From Odontesthes bonariensis (Eukaryota > Chordata > Actinopteri > Atheriniformes > Atherinopsidae), in contig NC_134529.1 in NCBI RefSeq assembly GCF_027942865.1, positions 31,295,730 through 31,359,729 of the forward strand: a DNA stretch of 64,000 nucleotides, given 5' to 3'. A program made the translations under genes and the position numbers. Position 1 is the first letter of the stretch, and each line of letters begins with the position of its first letter. Under the pieces are notes generated by a model. That model was given only the letters and a program-made list of their open reading frames with translations, did not search any database and was not told the DNA's origin. Below, piece after piece: positions 31,787-42,770 of the stretch.

Positions 31787-34225
31787 ATTCAATTCAATTC
31801 AATTCAATTCAATTCAATTCATTTTCATTTATATAGCGCCAAATACAACAAATGTCATCTCAAGGCACTTAGATAGTAAGTCCAATTCAAGCCAATTGGA
31901 ATTCAATTAATTAATAATAATCATAATTCATAAAATAATCCAATTCGTTCATATAGAGCCAATTCAAAAACAACTTCCCAGCTAAGAAAACCAACAGATT
32001 GCACTGAAAACTTTTTGTTTTTCGGTCCAATCTCCCGTCCTGAGCGTGCCTGAGGCGACTGTGGAGAGAAACGACTCCCTTTTAACAGGAAGAAACCTCT
32101 GGCAGAACCAGACTCAGGAAGGGTGGCCATCCGCCTCGACCAGCTGGGGTTTGAGAAGACAGAAAGGAGGGGAGGGGAGGGGAGGGGAGGGGGGGAGGGC
32201 CGCAGCGGCGGCGGCACTGTAACACCATTCAAAGGATATCTGTTGGAACAGGGAAACACGAGTTAATGACCACAATAATATCACATATACATAAAGAGAG
32301 TAAAGTGAGGAAAGGTGTGACAGATGAGGCCCCCCAGCAGTCTAGGCCTATAGCAGCTTAACTATGGGATGTTTCAGGATTACCTGAGCCATCCCTATTC
32401 AAGGTAAACACAAGAAACTTGTGCTAACGAAAAAATAAATTATAAAATAAAGGACCAGACTCAGTGAGTAATTCCCTATACTCCCTATATAGATCTGCTC
32501 CTCACACCACAACAACCATCTTTTTACAGCCACAAGCTACCTCAGCCTCTCACCAACTGCACACCAGTCACAGCGGGGTGGGGATGCAAACCCTGGTTCG
32601 GGTAGGGGGAGAAATAAAAGAGGTAAGATAAGCGGGAATGGGATTCAAACCCTGGTTCGGGTAGGGGGTAATGAAAGTATAGAGGGTGCCAGAGGTGGAG
32701 GCAGAACAAGACACACTAGCAGATACACTATCAGATTCAACAGACCTAACTATAAGCTTTATAAAAAAGGAAAGTTTTAAGCCTGGTCTTAAAAGTGGAA
32801 AGGGTGTCTGCTTCCCGGACATTTACTGGCAGCTTATTCCACAATAGAGGGGCCTGATAACTGAAGGCTCTGCCTCCCATTCTACTTTTAGAAACTCTGG
32901 GAACCTCAAGTAAACCTGCAGTTTGGGAACGAAGTGCTCTGTTAGGAAAATATCTTACAATGAGATCTTTAAGATATGATGGAGCTCGGTCATTAAGAGC
33001 TTTATATGTAAGGAGAAGAATCTTAAATTCTACTCTGAATTTAACAGGGAGCCAATGAAGAGAAGCTAAAACTGGAGAAATATGATCTCTGCTGTTAGTT
33101 CTCATCAGAACTCTGGCTGCAGCATGTTGGATCAGCTGGAGGCTTTTCAGAGAATATGTGGGACAGCCCAATAATAAAGAATTACAGTAGTCCAATCCTG
33201 AAGTAACAAATGCATGAATTAGTTTTTCTGCATCACTCTGAGACAGGATGTTCCTGATTTTAACAATATTACGAAGGTGAAAGAAGGCAGTCCTAGAAAC
33301 CTGTTTTATATGCGAGTCAAATGATAAGTTCTGGTCAAAAATAACTCCAAGGTTCCTCACTGTAGAACTAGAAGCCAAGGAAATACCATCTAGAGTAACT
33401 ATATAGCTAGACAATTTCTCCCTGAAACGCTCAGGTCCAAAGATAACGACTTCAGTTTTGTCTGAATTTAGAAGCAGACAGTTCTGAGTCATCCAGGTCT
33501 TTATGTCTTTAAGACATGCTTGTAGTCTGACCAACCTATTGGTTTCATCTGGTTTTATAGATAAGTACAGCTGAGTATCATCAGCATAGCAATGGAAATT
33601 TATGCCATGCTGTCTAATAATGTTACCTAATGGAAGCATGTATAAAGTAAAAAGAATCGGTCCAAGCACAGAACCCTGGGGAACTCCATGACTTACTCTG
33701 GTGTGTGAGGAAGATTCTTCATTTACAAGAACAAACTGAAATCTATCAGATAAATATGACTTAAACCAGCCTAATGCAGTTCCTTTAATCCCAATAACAT
33801 GTTCAAGTCTGTGTAATAAGATACTGTGATCGACCGTATCAAATGCAGCACTGAGATCCAACAGGACAAGTACAGACACAAGTCTGCTATCAGAGGCTAA
33901 GAGGAGATCATTGGTAACTTTCAGCAGTGCAGTTTCTGTGCTATGATGCACTCTGAATCCTGACTGAAACTCTTCAAACAGATTATTTCTGTGTAAATGA
34001 TCACAAAGCTGAGCTGCAACTATTTTTTCAAGAACTTTAGACATAAAAGGGAGATTGGATATAGGTCTATAATGAGCCAACACTTCTGAATCAAGAGTAG
34101 GTTTTTTAAGTAAAGGTTTAATTACAGCAACCTTAAAAGTCTGAGGTACATATCCTGTCAACAAAGACAGATTGATCAAATCCAATATGGAAGTGTCAAT
34201 TAATGGGAAAACCTCCTTGAACAAT
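31787..34225 (-). mobile_element. L2-type LINE, best-preserved copy in the window
   Basis: On the minus strand it runs from the reverse-transcriptase ORF (34224-32746) through a 1-kb 3' untranslated region to an AATTG-repeat tail (31787-31820). It sits between Harbinger exon 2 (ending at 34226) and a Harbinger splice donor (GGTAAG at 31786). I see no target duplication, and Harbinger coding sequence is missing between the two sides, so the insertion was accompanied or followed by deletion. Confidence 0.9.
32746..34224 (-). pseudogene. L2 reverse transcriptase, 5'-truncated but open for 492 codons
   Basis: Reverse transcriptase of an L2-clade LINE. Visible blocks in order: VIKPLLKKPTLD, HYRPISNLPFMSKVLEK, FQSGFR, LLDLSAAFDTVDH, GVPQGSVLGPILF, CYADDTQLYLS, LGVIFDQNLSF and the C-terminal SPVLASLHWLPV and LRSQTAGLLEVPR. 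The catalytic FDT and YADD aspartates are intact and there is no stop or frameshift. The endonuclease and the start of the reverse transcriptase are missing, so it is a 5'-truncated copy, though a young one given the open frame. Confidence 0.9.
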
Positions 34226-34861
34226 CTGCAGGATGTTCTTATATTTCACTTTGACTTGCTGCCATGTCCGTTTTGTCATGTTAAATCTACACACACAAAA
34301 ACACACGCACACACACAATGAAACAGTGGAGGAGCATGGAGTTACATTTAGATAGTTTCACTCACATGCAGTCAATTTAAACTTATTCATAATCAAAGTA
34401 GGCTACAAATATCTTTTCAAATATCGTCACCTTCCTAAAATAATCGCATAAAATAATAATTTCAGTCAGTAAGTATGTATCAAAGGATGCTTGACATAAG
34501 AACACTTATTGTTTTTCATAAAAACTAAGATTACCGGTAAATAAATGACTTAGGCATTTTTTGGACCACACCTTTGATGCCAAAAAATGACTTGGGCGAT
34601 TATTTTAGGAAGGTGACGATATATTAATTAACATTTTATTTGGATTGTAGCCTAATTGTGATAATTTCAGTGGAGTGGTGAGTGTGATTTGTGCACTACT
34701 TACGCATTCAGGCGGTCAGCAATGGTTTGCCACGCTTGCTCCCTTTGTTTTTTGACTGTGGCAGTATTTCCTTTTTGTTTTATTTTCTCCTTCACCTCTT
34801 CATAGGTTTCCATTAATAATTATTGCTCCGCTGGGGAGAAATACGCCGCCCTTGTTGCCAT
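34226..34861 (-). pseudogene. Harbinger Myb/SANT-like protein, two exons, truncated
   Basis: DNA-binding partner protein of PIF/Harbinger elements. Exon 1 (34861-34704) starts with ATG in a good context, reads MATRAAYFSPAEQ, then a stop where a Gln codon is expected, then LLMETYEEVKEK and QAWQTIADRLNA, ending at a GTAAGT donor. Exon 2 (34286-34226, after GTGTGTAG) continues in frame FNMTKRTWQQVKVKYKNILQ. The frame is cut there by the L2. The TWQQVKxKYKN block is characteristic. Confidence 0.8.
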
Positions 34862-35087
34862 GGTGAATCAGTGAATCTATGATCGATCGTGGGGTCTATT
34901 TAAGCAAGCCGTGTGCAGCACTTATCCAGGATCGGTTTCACCTGGCTTGATGAATCCGTGTCTGCTCATCCTGGATTGGCCTTTGTGCAACCAACTAAGC
35001 CTGGGCGCTCATGTTTTGGATTCCTTGAACCTGGCTAAGTAATTCATCCTGGATGTCTAAATCCTACTTTTGTGCAACGGGCCCCAG

Positions 35088-35870
35088 CTTTGGTGAAATA
35101 GTCTCAAAACAACTGCTGAGAAACAAGGTTGTGTTTGGAGGATGGAGGGCCACACGCCGGACCATCAAGCTGAAGAACCAACTTTGACTCCCACTCAAAC
35201 TACTCGTAATTTGAAATAACTTTACTTAGAAATATCTTTTTAGGATTAAGTCACAGTTTTTACAAAAAACTTGGTTAATGAGTGAAATATAATATTTTTT
35301 AATTAAAAAACTTACATACTTATACAAATGGAACAGGTGTCCATGAGCACAAATGTTTTTGTTTTGTGACCATTTTACATTTTATCAAGAGGGTTATTGA
35401 ACAATACATGTAATCAATAATAATTCATACGAAGGATAAATTGTTCATCCCTGTCAAAGTACTGGAGAGCAGGTCACTTCACCCAGCAGTAAATCTCATT
35501 CTATGCATGAATGCTGGGCCTTGGGTTGGGGGGTTGTTCAGCATCCTGTCAGTCTGAGGAACTTTGTCAGGTGTACCACTGCAGCAGAGAAATATTTGGT
35601 CTGCTACATGACTATGTGACAAACATCAGGAAATGTATTCCAAAGGGCAGCAAAATCTTTCAGTGTGCAAATGATTTATGTAGACAGCGTCTTAATTCTT
35701 AAGAAATGTTGATTGTGTGATTTGATGACTTGATTTTGGCAGTTTTAGTGAAAGTGACAGTGACAAACTAATTAGCCTGACACTTCTAGAGCCAGTGAAT
35801 GTATTGTATGTTTATGGAAATCATTCTGAAAAACAGATTGATTAAAGCTTAACACCCCCTCCCCAACCCC

Positions 35871-35909
<39 letters not shown>

Positions 35910-36290
35910 TTGCCACCCTGAGTTCGAGCCACATGTGGTGTTCAGACTGCAGCTCCACTGTCTGCACACATGTGGTTTGATTTAGTCCCACGGAAAGATT
36001 AAATAGGAAACTTGGAGAGGTTAAAAAAAAGCTATGCTCTTTTACGTTATGAAATTTAACTGCGTCACTCTGAAGCTTTAATCAATGGAATACAGTTGTG
36101 GACTGAATACCTCTGAAGCCCATTTATGTTCCTATATTTTCTCATGACTTGGTGTATGTGGTTTCAGAAGCTCTTGGCAAACATTAGATGGCCAGTTTTC
36201 GCTAACAGTTTTCTACAAATGCTATGTCAGATGTAACCGAATGAGTATCTTTCTCTTTTAAGTATTCAGAAAACATCCTTAAACGGGTGC
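35088..36290. other. intergenic DNA, no gene; (CA)n at 35874-35902
   Basis: No supported frame. A CA microsatellite of about 14 units lies at 35874-35902. Confidence 0.5.
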
Positions 36291-36595
36291 CTGTTTGGGC
36301 TGCACAGTAGTGTGGGTCACCTCACAGCAGAGGGTTCCAGGTTCTAATCCCGGCTGGTTCTCTCTGTTTGGAGTCTGCATGTTCTCCCCGTGTATGCGTG
36401 GGTTCTCTCCGGGTACTCCGGCTTCCTCCCACTGTGTGTGTGTTACTGTGTGTCTCCTCTGTCGCTGTGTGGCCCTGCGATGGAATGGCGACCCGTCCAG
36501 GGTCTCACCCTGAGAGCTGCGATAGGCTGCCCACCCTATCTGCACAAGCCTGGATGGGATCAAGCGGGCATAGAAAATGGATGGATGTCTGCCTG
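36291..36595 (+). mobile_element. tRNA-derived SINE
   Basis: B-box-like GGTTCTAATCCC (36351-36362), then GTCTGCATGTTCTCCCC, GGGTTCTCTCCGGGTA, TCCTCCCACTGTGTG, GACCCGTCCAGGG and an ATGGATGG tail. Better preserved than the copy at 16610. Confidence 0.8.
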
Positions 36596-37309
36596 GCTAA
36601 ATGTTATGTAGGATGATCTGTAGGATGCTCTACATGCACGCTGCAGCAACAAGGACACTCTACGGATGAATATGTAGAACTTTAATTGGCCACTTATAGT
36701 AAGGAAATAAGTTCTGTGTTGTAGAGATGAAACAAAGACACAGAGGCGTGGGGGGAGGGCACTCCGGCTTCCAGCCTGTTCCACAACATGTGCCTGCATG
36801 GTGAGAAGCTCACATGCTCATCTTCAGTCTCTGCTTTGATAAAAGTCGATTATTGACACAACCCAGCAGGTCTTGAAATGGTCTGATGCTGAGTTTAAAA
36901 GTTTCTCAACACAAGCAGCACAGCGCTCAGTAATGGCATGTGGCAGCTGGCAGCTGGCATGTCAAGAATGTGGTGCTCTTCACCTAAAAACACTGGGCTT
37001 TGGAGACGTCAAACATGATTGGAGATGGTTTAACTCAGCCGGCCATCCGTTTGGATGTGCACTCATTCATTCATTCATTCAGTCTGAAGCACAGAAAACC
37101 ACTGCTACATGAACTGAGTCAGATCATACATTATGCATTTCGATATGTCACATCACAGGCCTATTTCCTTTCATCAAAAGGGTTTTATGCAGCATTTTCT
37201 GATGAGAAATCTCCATCAAGTATTTTTTGGGGATGAGCAGTATTTTACATAAGTTGAAGAAGAAGAAAATGAGATGAAGAGGATATGAACGAGGCTGTAT
37301 TTCTTACAT
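36596..37309. other. no gene seen
   Basis: Short frames only; a CATT run at 37062-37080. No domains. Confidence 0.4.
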
Positions 37310-37540
37310 TCATTCATCCATTCTCCATAAGCCTTCATTCTGGTCAGGGTCATGGGGGGGGTGAGGCCCATCCCAGACCTCCTGGACAGGTCACTGTGTG
37401 TTAAAGGTGGAACACTGACACCTATACAGAATTAATAGTTAACCTGGCGTGTATGTCTTGGGTTAGGGTTAACCCGCCCACGTGTGGGAGGAAAGCCGTG
37501 TGGACGGAACCTTCCCAGGGTGGAGAAACACTTTCAGGTT
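37310..37540 (-). mobile_element. diverged SINE-type relic
   Basis: Contains CATTCATCCATTCTCC, AGGGTCATGGGGGG and GACCTCCTGGACAGGTCACT, landmarks of the fish SINE 3' half in either orientation, heavily diverged. Confidence 0.4.
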
Positions 37541-39094
37541 TTTCCTCTTGTGTTGGTCAAAGTTGCAGATGAGTCGTGCTTATTGTACAAGGAGCAATAA
37601 AGCAGGAGCAAATGCAACTTTTGTGAACTGTCAATCATAGGAATCTTTCTAAAATATTGACTAAATATATTTATTATCGCTGTGCATACACCATCTTCAC
37701 ATTTTAACTGCTCAGCTTATTCTAAAGTCAGGACATACAGTTGGCTTTGTGTCTGAACCCTTACAGTCAGCTGGAATGATCGTTGGTCAATGATCAGAAA
37801 ACAGCGTTTTCAAGAATGATTAACATGAAAAACACTGACAAATGACCTGCAACAAAGATCATTTTAGTTCAAATATTAAAGCGCTAAGACAGAAGAAGCA
37901 GAGCAGTAGCTCCTGATGTTTCATTCAAACCAAACTGAGGACAAAGAGAAGCTGGAAGGAAACTATGTGATCACGAGTTAAGAAAGAAAATATTTATTGG
38001 TTAAAATAGCATTTCACAGATACAATGAATGAGTTTTCCTTTTGCCATCATGCACTTACACTGTACAACAGTGGATCCTTACAGGTAAACATTGTCTGAA
38101 TAACTGCAACAAAGGACTATTGTTCCTGTTCTGTCCAAGAAGTGGAAGACGTATCACACGCAACCAATGAAACCAGTGGTTAGATGTCCGATATTATGTC
38201 ATGTAGAGAATTCTGTTGTAAAATAAATTAGTAATGTCTATCAGAAAACTCTGATGCTCACATGCATCAAATTACATCTTTTAACACCAAGATCTCAGTG
38301 CAAACGCCATTGTAGCAAAATGATCTGTGACGTGTAAGTACCGACGAAACGATGAATAACTGGCATTTTTAGAAATGACAATGAAAAGAAAAACAAGTCC
38401 AGATTAGGATTTCATCTAATGTTTGACTGATGTGGAGCTACAAAGGCATACCTTTAATACACATGACTAAATATTAGTCCAGATCTATGACCAGTCTTCT
38501 AAAAACTCACATTTTAATTGTGACACAGTTAGCTTGATTTACAGTACTAAATATCTATTTCTCAAGCAGCAATGGGTTAAAAATACCTACCGGGAAAGAC
38601 ATTCACTCAAATATGTAAAACACAGATGTATTTCTCTACCACTCCAAAGATAAAAACAAACAGAAAACACATGGATGAATGAAGGACTAGAATAAAGCCT
38701 CTCCTGATGGAAGCCAGACAGGCAGATGAGAGTGTGCTGTGGGAGCAGCCGCTCTCACAGGCACCAGAAACACAAGCCACTGGACAAAACAACACCACAC
38801 AAATTCAAAGTTTATCAGGAAGTAACAGTCGAAGGTAACTGAATGAAAAACTAAACTAAATAATCTTTCCTCTCAATAAATACACATTTTTGTTGGGGGC
38901 GTTGATGAAGAGGACTTCTTTGAGTTATTGGACAGTAGTCAATTTTTTTCTTGAAGTAGTAGTTACACTCCAAGTGTTAGGTAATGAAGAGCAACTTACA
39001 TATGTCATAAAGCCCTTTTTGTAACTAACAAATGATTACTCCTTCCATATAGTTGTTATTTCACCACAGTATGCTATAAGTCCTGTTTCTCTCT
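37541..39094. other. gene-free flank, possible distal 3' UTR of gja1
   Basis: AT-rich and repeat-poor compared with its surroundings. On the minus strand there is AATAAA at 37993-37998 followed by an A/T-rich stretch. This could be a distal polyadenylation site of gja1 (3.6 kb past its stop, including two L2 tails), but a nearer signal exists at 40480. Confidence 0.35.
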
Positions 39095-39462
39095 CTCAGC
39101 AGGTATCCCTGGCCTGGTGTTACGGTGTTTGTTGTCCCCCCCTTTTCTGTCTTCTCAAACCCCAGCTGGTTCTGGTTCTGATGGCCACCCTTCCTGGTTC
39201 TGGTTCTGCCAGAGGTTTCTTCCTGTTCAAAGGGAGTCGTTTCTCTCCACAGTCGCCTCAGGCACGCTCAGGACGGGAGATTGGACTGAAGACAAGTTTC
39301 GGTGCAATCTGTTGGTTTCCTTAGCTAGGAAAGTGTTTTTGAATTGGCTCTTTATGAACTGGACTAATTTGGAATTGAATGAATTGGATTGAACTGTACC
39401 TTTGAAGTGCGTTGAGACATTTGTTGTGATTTGGCGCTGTATAGATAAACTGAATTGAATTG
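39095..39462 (+). mobile_element. L2-type 3' tail copy
   Basis: Starts near CAGCAGGTATCCCTGG, contains TTCTCAAACCCCAGCTGG and GGAGATTGGACTGAAGAC, and ends in two AATTG units. 5'-truncated. Confidence 0.85.
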
Positions 39463-40064
39463 AATAAGAGGAGAAGTCAAAATAAAAGAATATCTATTGA
39501 TACATTTCAAAAGCATAGTGATTGAAATGAGTGCAGTAAGTATGGTAAAGTCCAACTGTCTGAACAACTTTAATTCTCTGTCAGCAGTCATGATCATGTA
39601 GTATTCCCTGGGTTTACAACAGTGACACGCGCAGTGGATCAAAGCTGTCCTACCCTGAAACACTACCACTGGTTGACTGTTCAAACACTGACATCACTCT
39701 GGTCATATGTTCCATTGTTGAAAATGTACTTAAAAAAGTGGGCAACACTACAGAAACTCTTCTTTGGGACAAAGAAAGGGACTTCAAGGAAGAGCTTCTA
39801 TCTTTACCAAGACTGCGTTGATATTTAAACATAGAAGAGATCTTTTCCTATCATTCATTCAGTTTTAGTTAGGTTAACTTATGCTATGATTATGCTGTTA
39901 AGATTACTCCACTTTCATGCAGTTGCAGAACTTAAATGAGTCGCCAAAAATTTCAGGTATGGACAATGTGGTCTTGGTATGACCAATAACATGGTTGCAG
40001 TTCAAATTCCTGCCTGCAATCAGAATGAGGGCTCACACACAACTGGCTCTTTCAATTTTCAATT
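39463..40064. other. no supported gene
   Basis: A plus-strand stretch at 39660-39830 can be read as IVENVLKKVGNTTETLLWDK and FKEELLSLPRL. It looks protein-like but has no recognised family and no splice context, so I do not call a gene. Confidence 0.35.
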
Positions 40065-40415
40065 CTTCTCAAACCCCAGCTGGTGGAGGCGGATGGCCAC
40101 CCTTCCTGGTTCTGGTTCTGGTTCTGCCAGAGGTTTCTTCCTGTTCAAAGGGAGTCGTTTCTCTCCACAGTCGCCTCAGGCACGCTCAGGACGGGAGATT
40201 GGACTGAAGACAAGTTTCAGTGCAATCTGTTGGTTTCCTTAGCTAGGAAAGTGTTTTTGAATTGGCTCTATATAAATTAATTGGATTATATTGGAAATAA
40301 TTAAGATTACAATGAATTGAACTCCAATTGGCTTGAATTGGACTTTATCATTTCAGTACCGTGAGATGACATTTGTTGGAATTTGGCGCTATATAAATAA
40401 ACTGAATTGAATTTC
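40065..40415 (+). mobile_element. L2-type 3' tail copy
   Basis: Closely related to 39095-39462 (CTCAAACCCCAGCTGGTGG, CGTTTCTCTCCACAGTCGCC, GGCGCTATATAAATAAACTG), ending AATTGAA. Confidence 0.85.
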
Positions 40416-40479
40416 AAATTCTAGGTTTCATGTGGTCAAGAGAAGCTTGAACGGATACGGATTTGTTCGTTGCGCTGGT

Positions 40480-40485
40480 TTTATT
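40480..40485 (-). terminator. candidate polyadenylation signal for gja1
   Basis: AATAAA on the minus strand, about 1.1 kb past the gja1 stop codon, a plausible 3' UTR length. Not distinguishable by sequence alone from the distal candidate at 37993. Confidence 0.35.
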
Positions 40486-41587
40486 GACCAGATGAATGCA
40501 GAACAAAGAAACTCTAAATGAACCAGAGTTACTCTAACGGGGTCATCTGGGGCATCTCAAGTCTGGCCAAATGTTGCAAAGTGAGCAGGGGGGACATACC
40601 CTCAGATCTGGGTTTTAATATGAAGTCATTACTAAGAGCTCTAGCAGAAAATATAAAACAAGAACAAAAGTTAAACCCAGTTAGACCAGTGTGGCCCTCT
40701 GAGTCTGAACAAGTCACTTCTCACTTAGATTTTTTTACCTACAAGCTTAGAAAAGGCCATTTTTAGTGTAGTCGGATCATTGTGTGGTGCACACTACACA
40801 ACGGGCTGGTCATGTGATCAGGAGATTTAAAGTGATACACAATTCACTGGTGACAGAGGGTCGCACACTAGATTTTAACCCTGACTCGCCTGTCCGGTCT
40901 CCAAACAACATGTTGTCGTGTTGTCTTCCATGTCGTCCATGTACAGTGTTTTCACAATATAGTGCAGGCTACAAACATCGAAGAGACAGAGACCGGCTGA
41001 ATTCTGCTCAGTTTCCCGAGTCCAAGCAGTCTGTGCTTTCTACGTTTGTTGTATTCCTCTCTCAGGTTTCCCTCCCTGGGTTGAGCTACTCTGAGCTTTC
41101 CCTACTGACTCCTCTTTTCCTGACTACTTCGAAATATCCAGCATGCCAATCATACTAATTAACTTTTGGATGCGTTCACACACAACAGCTTGCTACCATC
41201 GACTGAATGCCTACTTGCCTCTGATCTAGCACCTCCGGAAATATCGCCGACTTGAATATTGAGCTGAAATCATATAACGTGAATTGGATTTTTGATTTCA
41301 TATGAAAATTCTATTCCTATGGCAGTTCTATTTTCCTAAGGCTGCGCTACTGCCAATATAAAGTTATAATGAAAAAAAAAAAAACAGGTTTGTACCTTTG
41401 AAAGTGTTACATGAAAGGGTTTAATATCTGTCTGACTGACTTTTGGCAGAGTCTCTATACCGAGGACAGTGACTGAGGTTAGTCCAATCTTTTTAAACGA
41501 ACCTATGTGATCAAGTGTTGCTGATTCTCTGCCTACAGCCACATATCCCATCAGCCAGGCTGAGGTGGAGGAGGGCAGGACCATGGT

Positions 41588-42754
41588 TTACACGTCCAGG
41601 TCGTCTGGCCTTGCTCTGCTGCTCATCCTGCTGCTGGCTCGGCTGCAGGGCCTGGCGTCCAGCAGTGCCAGAGGCTGGAGTTCGTGCCCTGCCGATGAGG
41701 ACAGTTTCTTATGCTCGTGGGTATCATCGGGAAAGTCAAAGGCTTGTGCATGGGAGTTTGAAATGGTGCTTCCTCCACCATTCTGGCCAAGCCGGTTCTG
41801 CTCTGTAGAGTAGTTGGCCCAGTTCTGCTCGTTGGCCTGCTTATTATAATTACGACATGAACCAGTTCCTCGCTCCCCTGTGGCCAGCTTGTAACCTGGG
41901 GGGGACATAGGTGAGAGTGGGGCAGTTGGAGAGGAGCAGCCGTTATAGTAGGCGTACTTTGCAGTGGACAGTTCTTTAGGTATGGGGCTTAAGGTGCCAG
42001 CGCTGGGGTAGAGAGTGGGCGGCTGTTTTCCCTTCACACGATCTTTGATCCGCTTAAAAAATACATAGAAAAGCTCAATGACATTGAGCATCAAGGAAAC
42101 CAGTGAGACCACGAGCATGAAGATGATGAAAACGGTCTTCTCGGTGGGACGGGACAGGAAGCAGTCCACCCTGTGTGGGCACGGGGACCTCTCGCATGTG
42201 TAGACGGCAGACAGCCTGAAACCGTAGATGTACCACTGGATCACCAGGAAGCCCACCTCAAACATAGACTTGAAAAAAATGCTGACGATATAGGTTCTGA
42301 GAAGGGCTCCCTTCATCTTCACTTTGCCATGCTCCTCAATGCCGTACTTCAGCTTTTTCAACTCGAGTTTCTTCAGTGGGATGTCAACATCTCCTCCATC
42401 ATTTTGCACAGCTTTAAGCTCCTCCTCCTTCCTGTTGAACTTCTGCTCCTTCCTGTTCAGGTAGAACACATGAGCCAGGTAAAGAAGTGTGGGCGTGGAG
42501 ACAAAGATGATCTGAAGGACCCAGAAGCGGACATGGGAGATGGGGAAAGATTTATCATAGCAGACGTTCTCACAGCCAGGCTGCTGGGTGTTGCATTTGA
42601 ATGCAGACTGCTCGTCCCCCCAGGCCGATTCCACAGCGGTACCCAGCACCAGGATCCTGAAGATGAAGAGGACTGACAGCCAGACCTTCCCCCCAGCAGT
42701 AGAGTAGGCCTGGACCTTATCCAGCAGACGACCCAAAGCACTCCAATCACCCAT
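41588..42754 (-). CDS. gja1: gap junction protein alpha 1 (connexin 43)
   Basis: Connexins form hexameric hemichannels that dock between cells into gap junctions passing ions and small molecules. The 388-residue frame has the family layout: N-terminal [15 protein letters not shown], four membrane segments, and loop cysteines C54/C61/C65 and C187/C192/C198 (C-x6-C-x3-C and C-x4-C-x5-C). The cytoplasmic tail is diagnostic for Cx43: [27 protein letters not shown] (MAPK-type sites at 281 and 284, PPxY-type motif), [11 protein letters not shown], a Ser/Arg-rich [10 protein letters not shown] stretch and the C-terminal PDZ ligand DDLDV. The start has a leader exon junction 16 bases upstream. The coding sequence is in one exon as in other vertebrates. 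Intact, with no oddities. Whether this is the a or b teleost duplicate is not resolved. Confidence 0.97.
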   Translation of the reverse strand: MGDWSALGRLLDKVQAYSTAGGKVWLSVLFIFRILVLGTAVESAWGDEQSAFKCNTQQPGCENVCYDKSFPISHVRFWVLQIIFVSTPTLLYLAHVFYLNRKEQKFNRKEEELKAVQNDGGDVDIPLKKLELKKLKYGIEEHGKVKMKGALLRTYIVSIFFKSMFEVGFLVIQWYIYGFRLSAVYTCERSPCPHRVDCFLSRPTEKTVFIIFMLVVSLVSLMLNVIELFYVFFKRIKDRVKGKQPPTLYPSAGTLSPIPKELSTAKYAYYNGCSSPTAPLSPMSPPGYKLATGERGTGSCRNYNKQANEQNWANYSTEQNRLGQNGGGSTISNSHAQAFDFPDDTHEHKKLSSSAGHELQPLALLDARPCSRASSRMSSRARPDDLDV

Positions 42755-42770
42755 TCTCAGGGAGAGTTAG
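42755..42770 (-). other. gja1: gja1 exon 2, 5' UTR part and acceptor
   Basis: Sixteen untranslated bases precede the ATG. They follow a strong acceptor on the minus strand (TGTTTTCTTTCACCAG), with the AG at 42772-42771. Confidence 0.85.

Larger units (their letters stand above)
30424..35084 (-). mobile_element. PIF/Harbinger DNA transposon with an L2 replacing its centre
   Basis: Termini GGGCCCGTTGCACAAAAG (30424) and its inverse ending at 35084 match perfectly over at least 24 bp. The 3-bp flanks are CAG on both sides (30421-30423, 35085-35087), as expected for the 3-bp duplication of this superfamily. Each end has a second subterminal copy of the GTTGCACAAAAG core (30502; inverted near 34980). 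Remnants of both usual proteins are present on the minus strand. L2 sequence occupies 31787-34225. Confidence 0.9.

Noticed and set aside
36279-36616. Several overlapping frames on both strands
   Set aside because: All lie in the SINE at 36291-36595.
39660-39830. Plus-strand protein-like stretch (IVENVLKKVGNTTETLLWDK) as an exon
   Set aside because: I could not find convincing flanking splice sites or a family, and stops interrupt it.
42173-42676. Plus-strand 167-aa frame over gja1
   Set aside because: It is the antisense shadow of the gja1 coding exon and has no features of its own. The same holds for minus-strand frames over the third connexin at 58028-58402 and 58600-58932.
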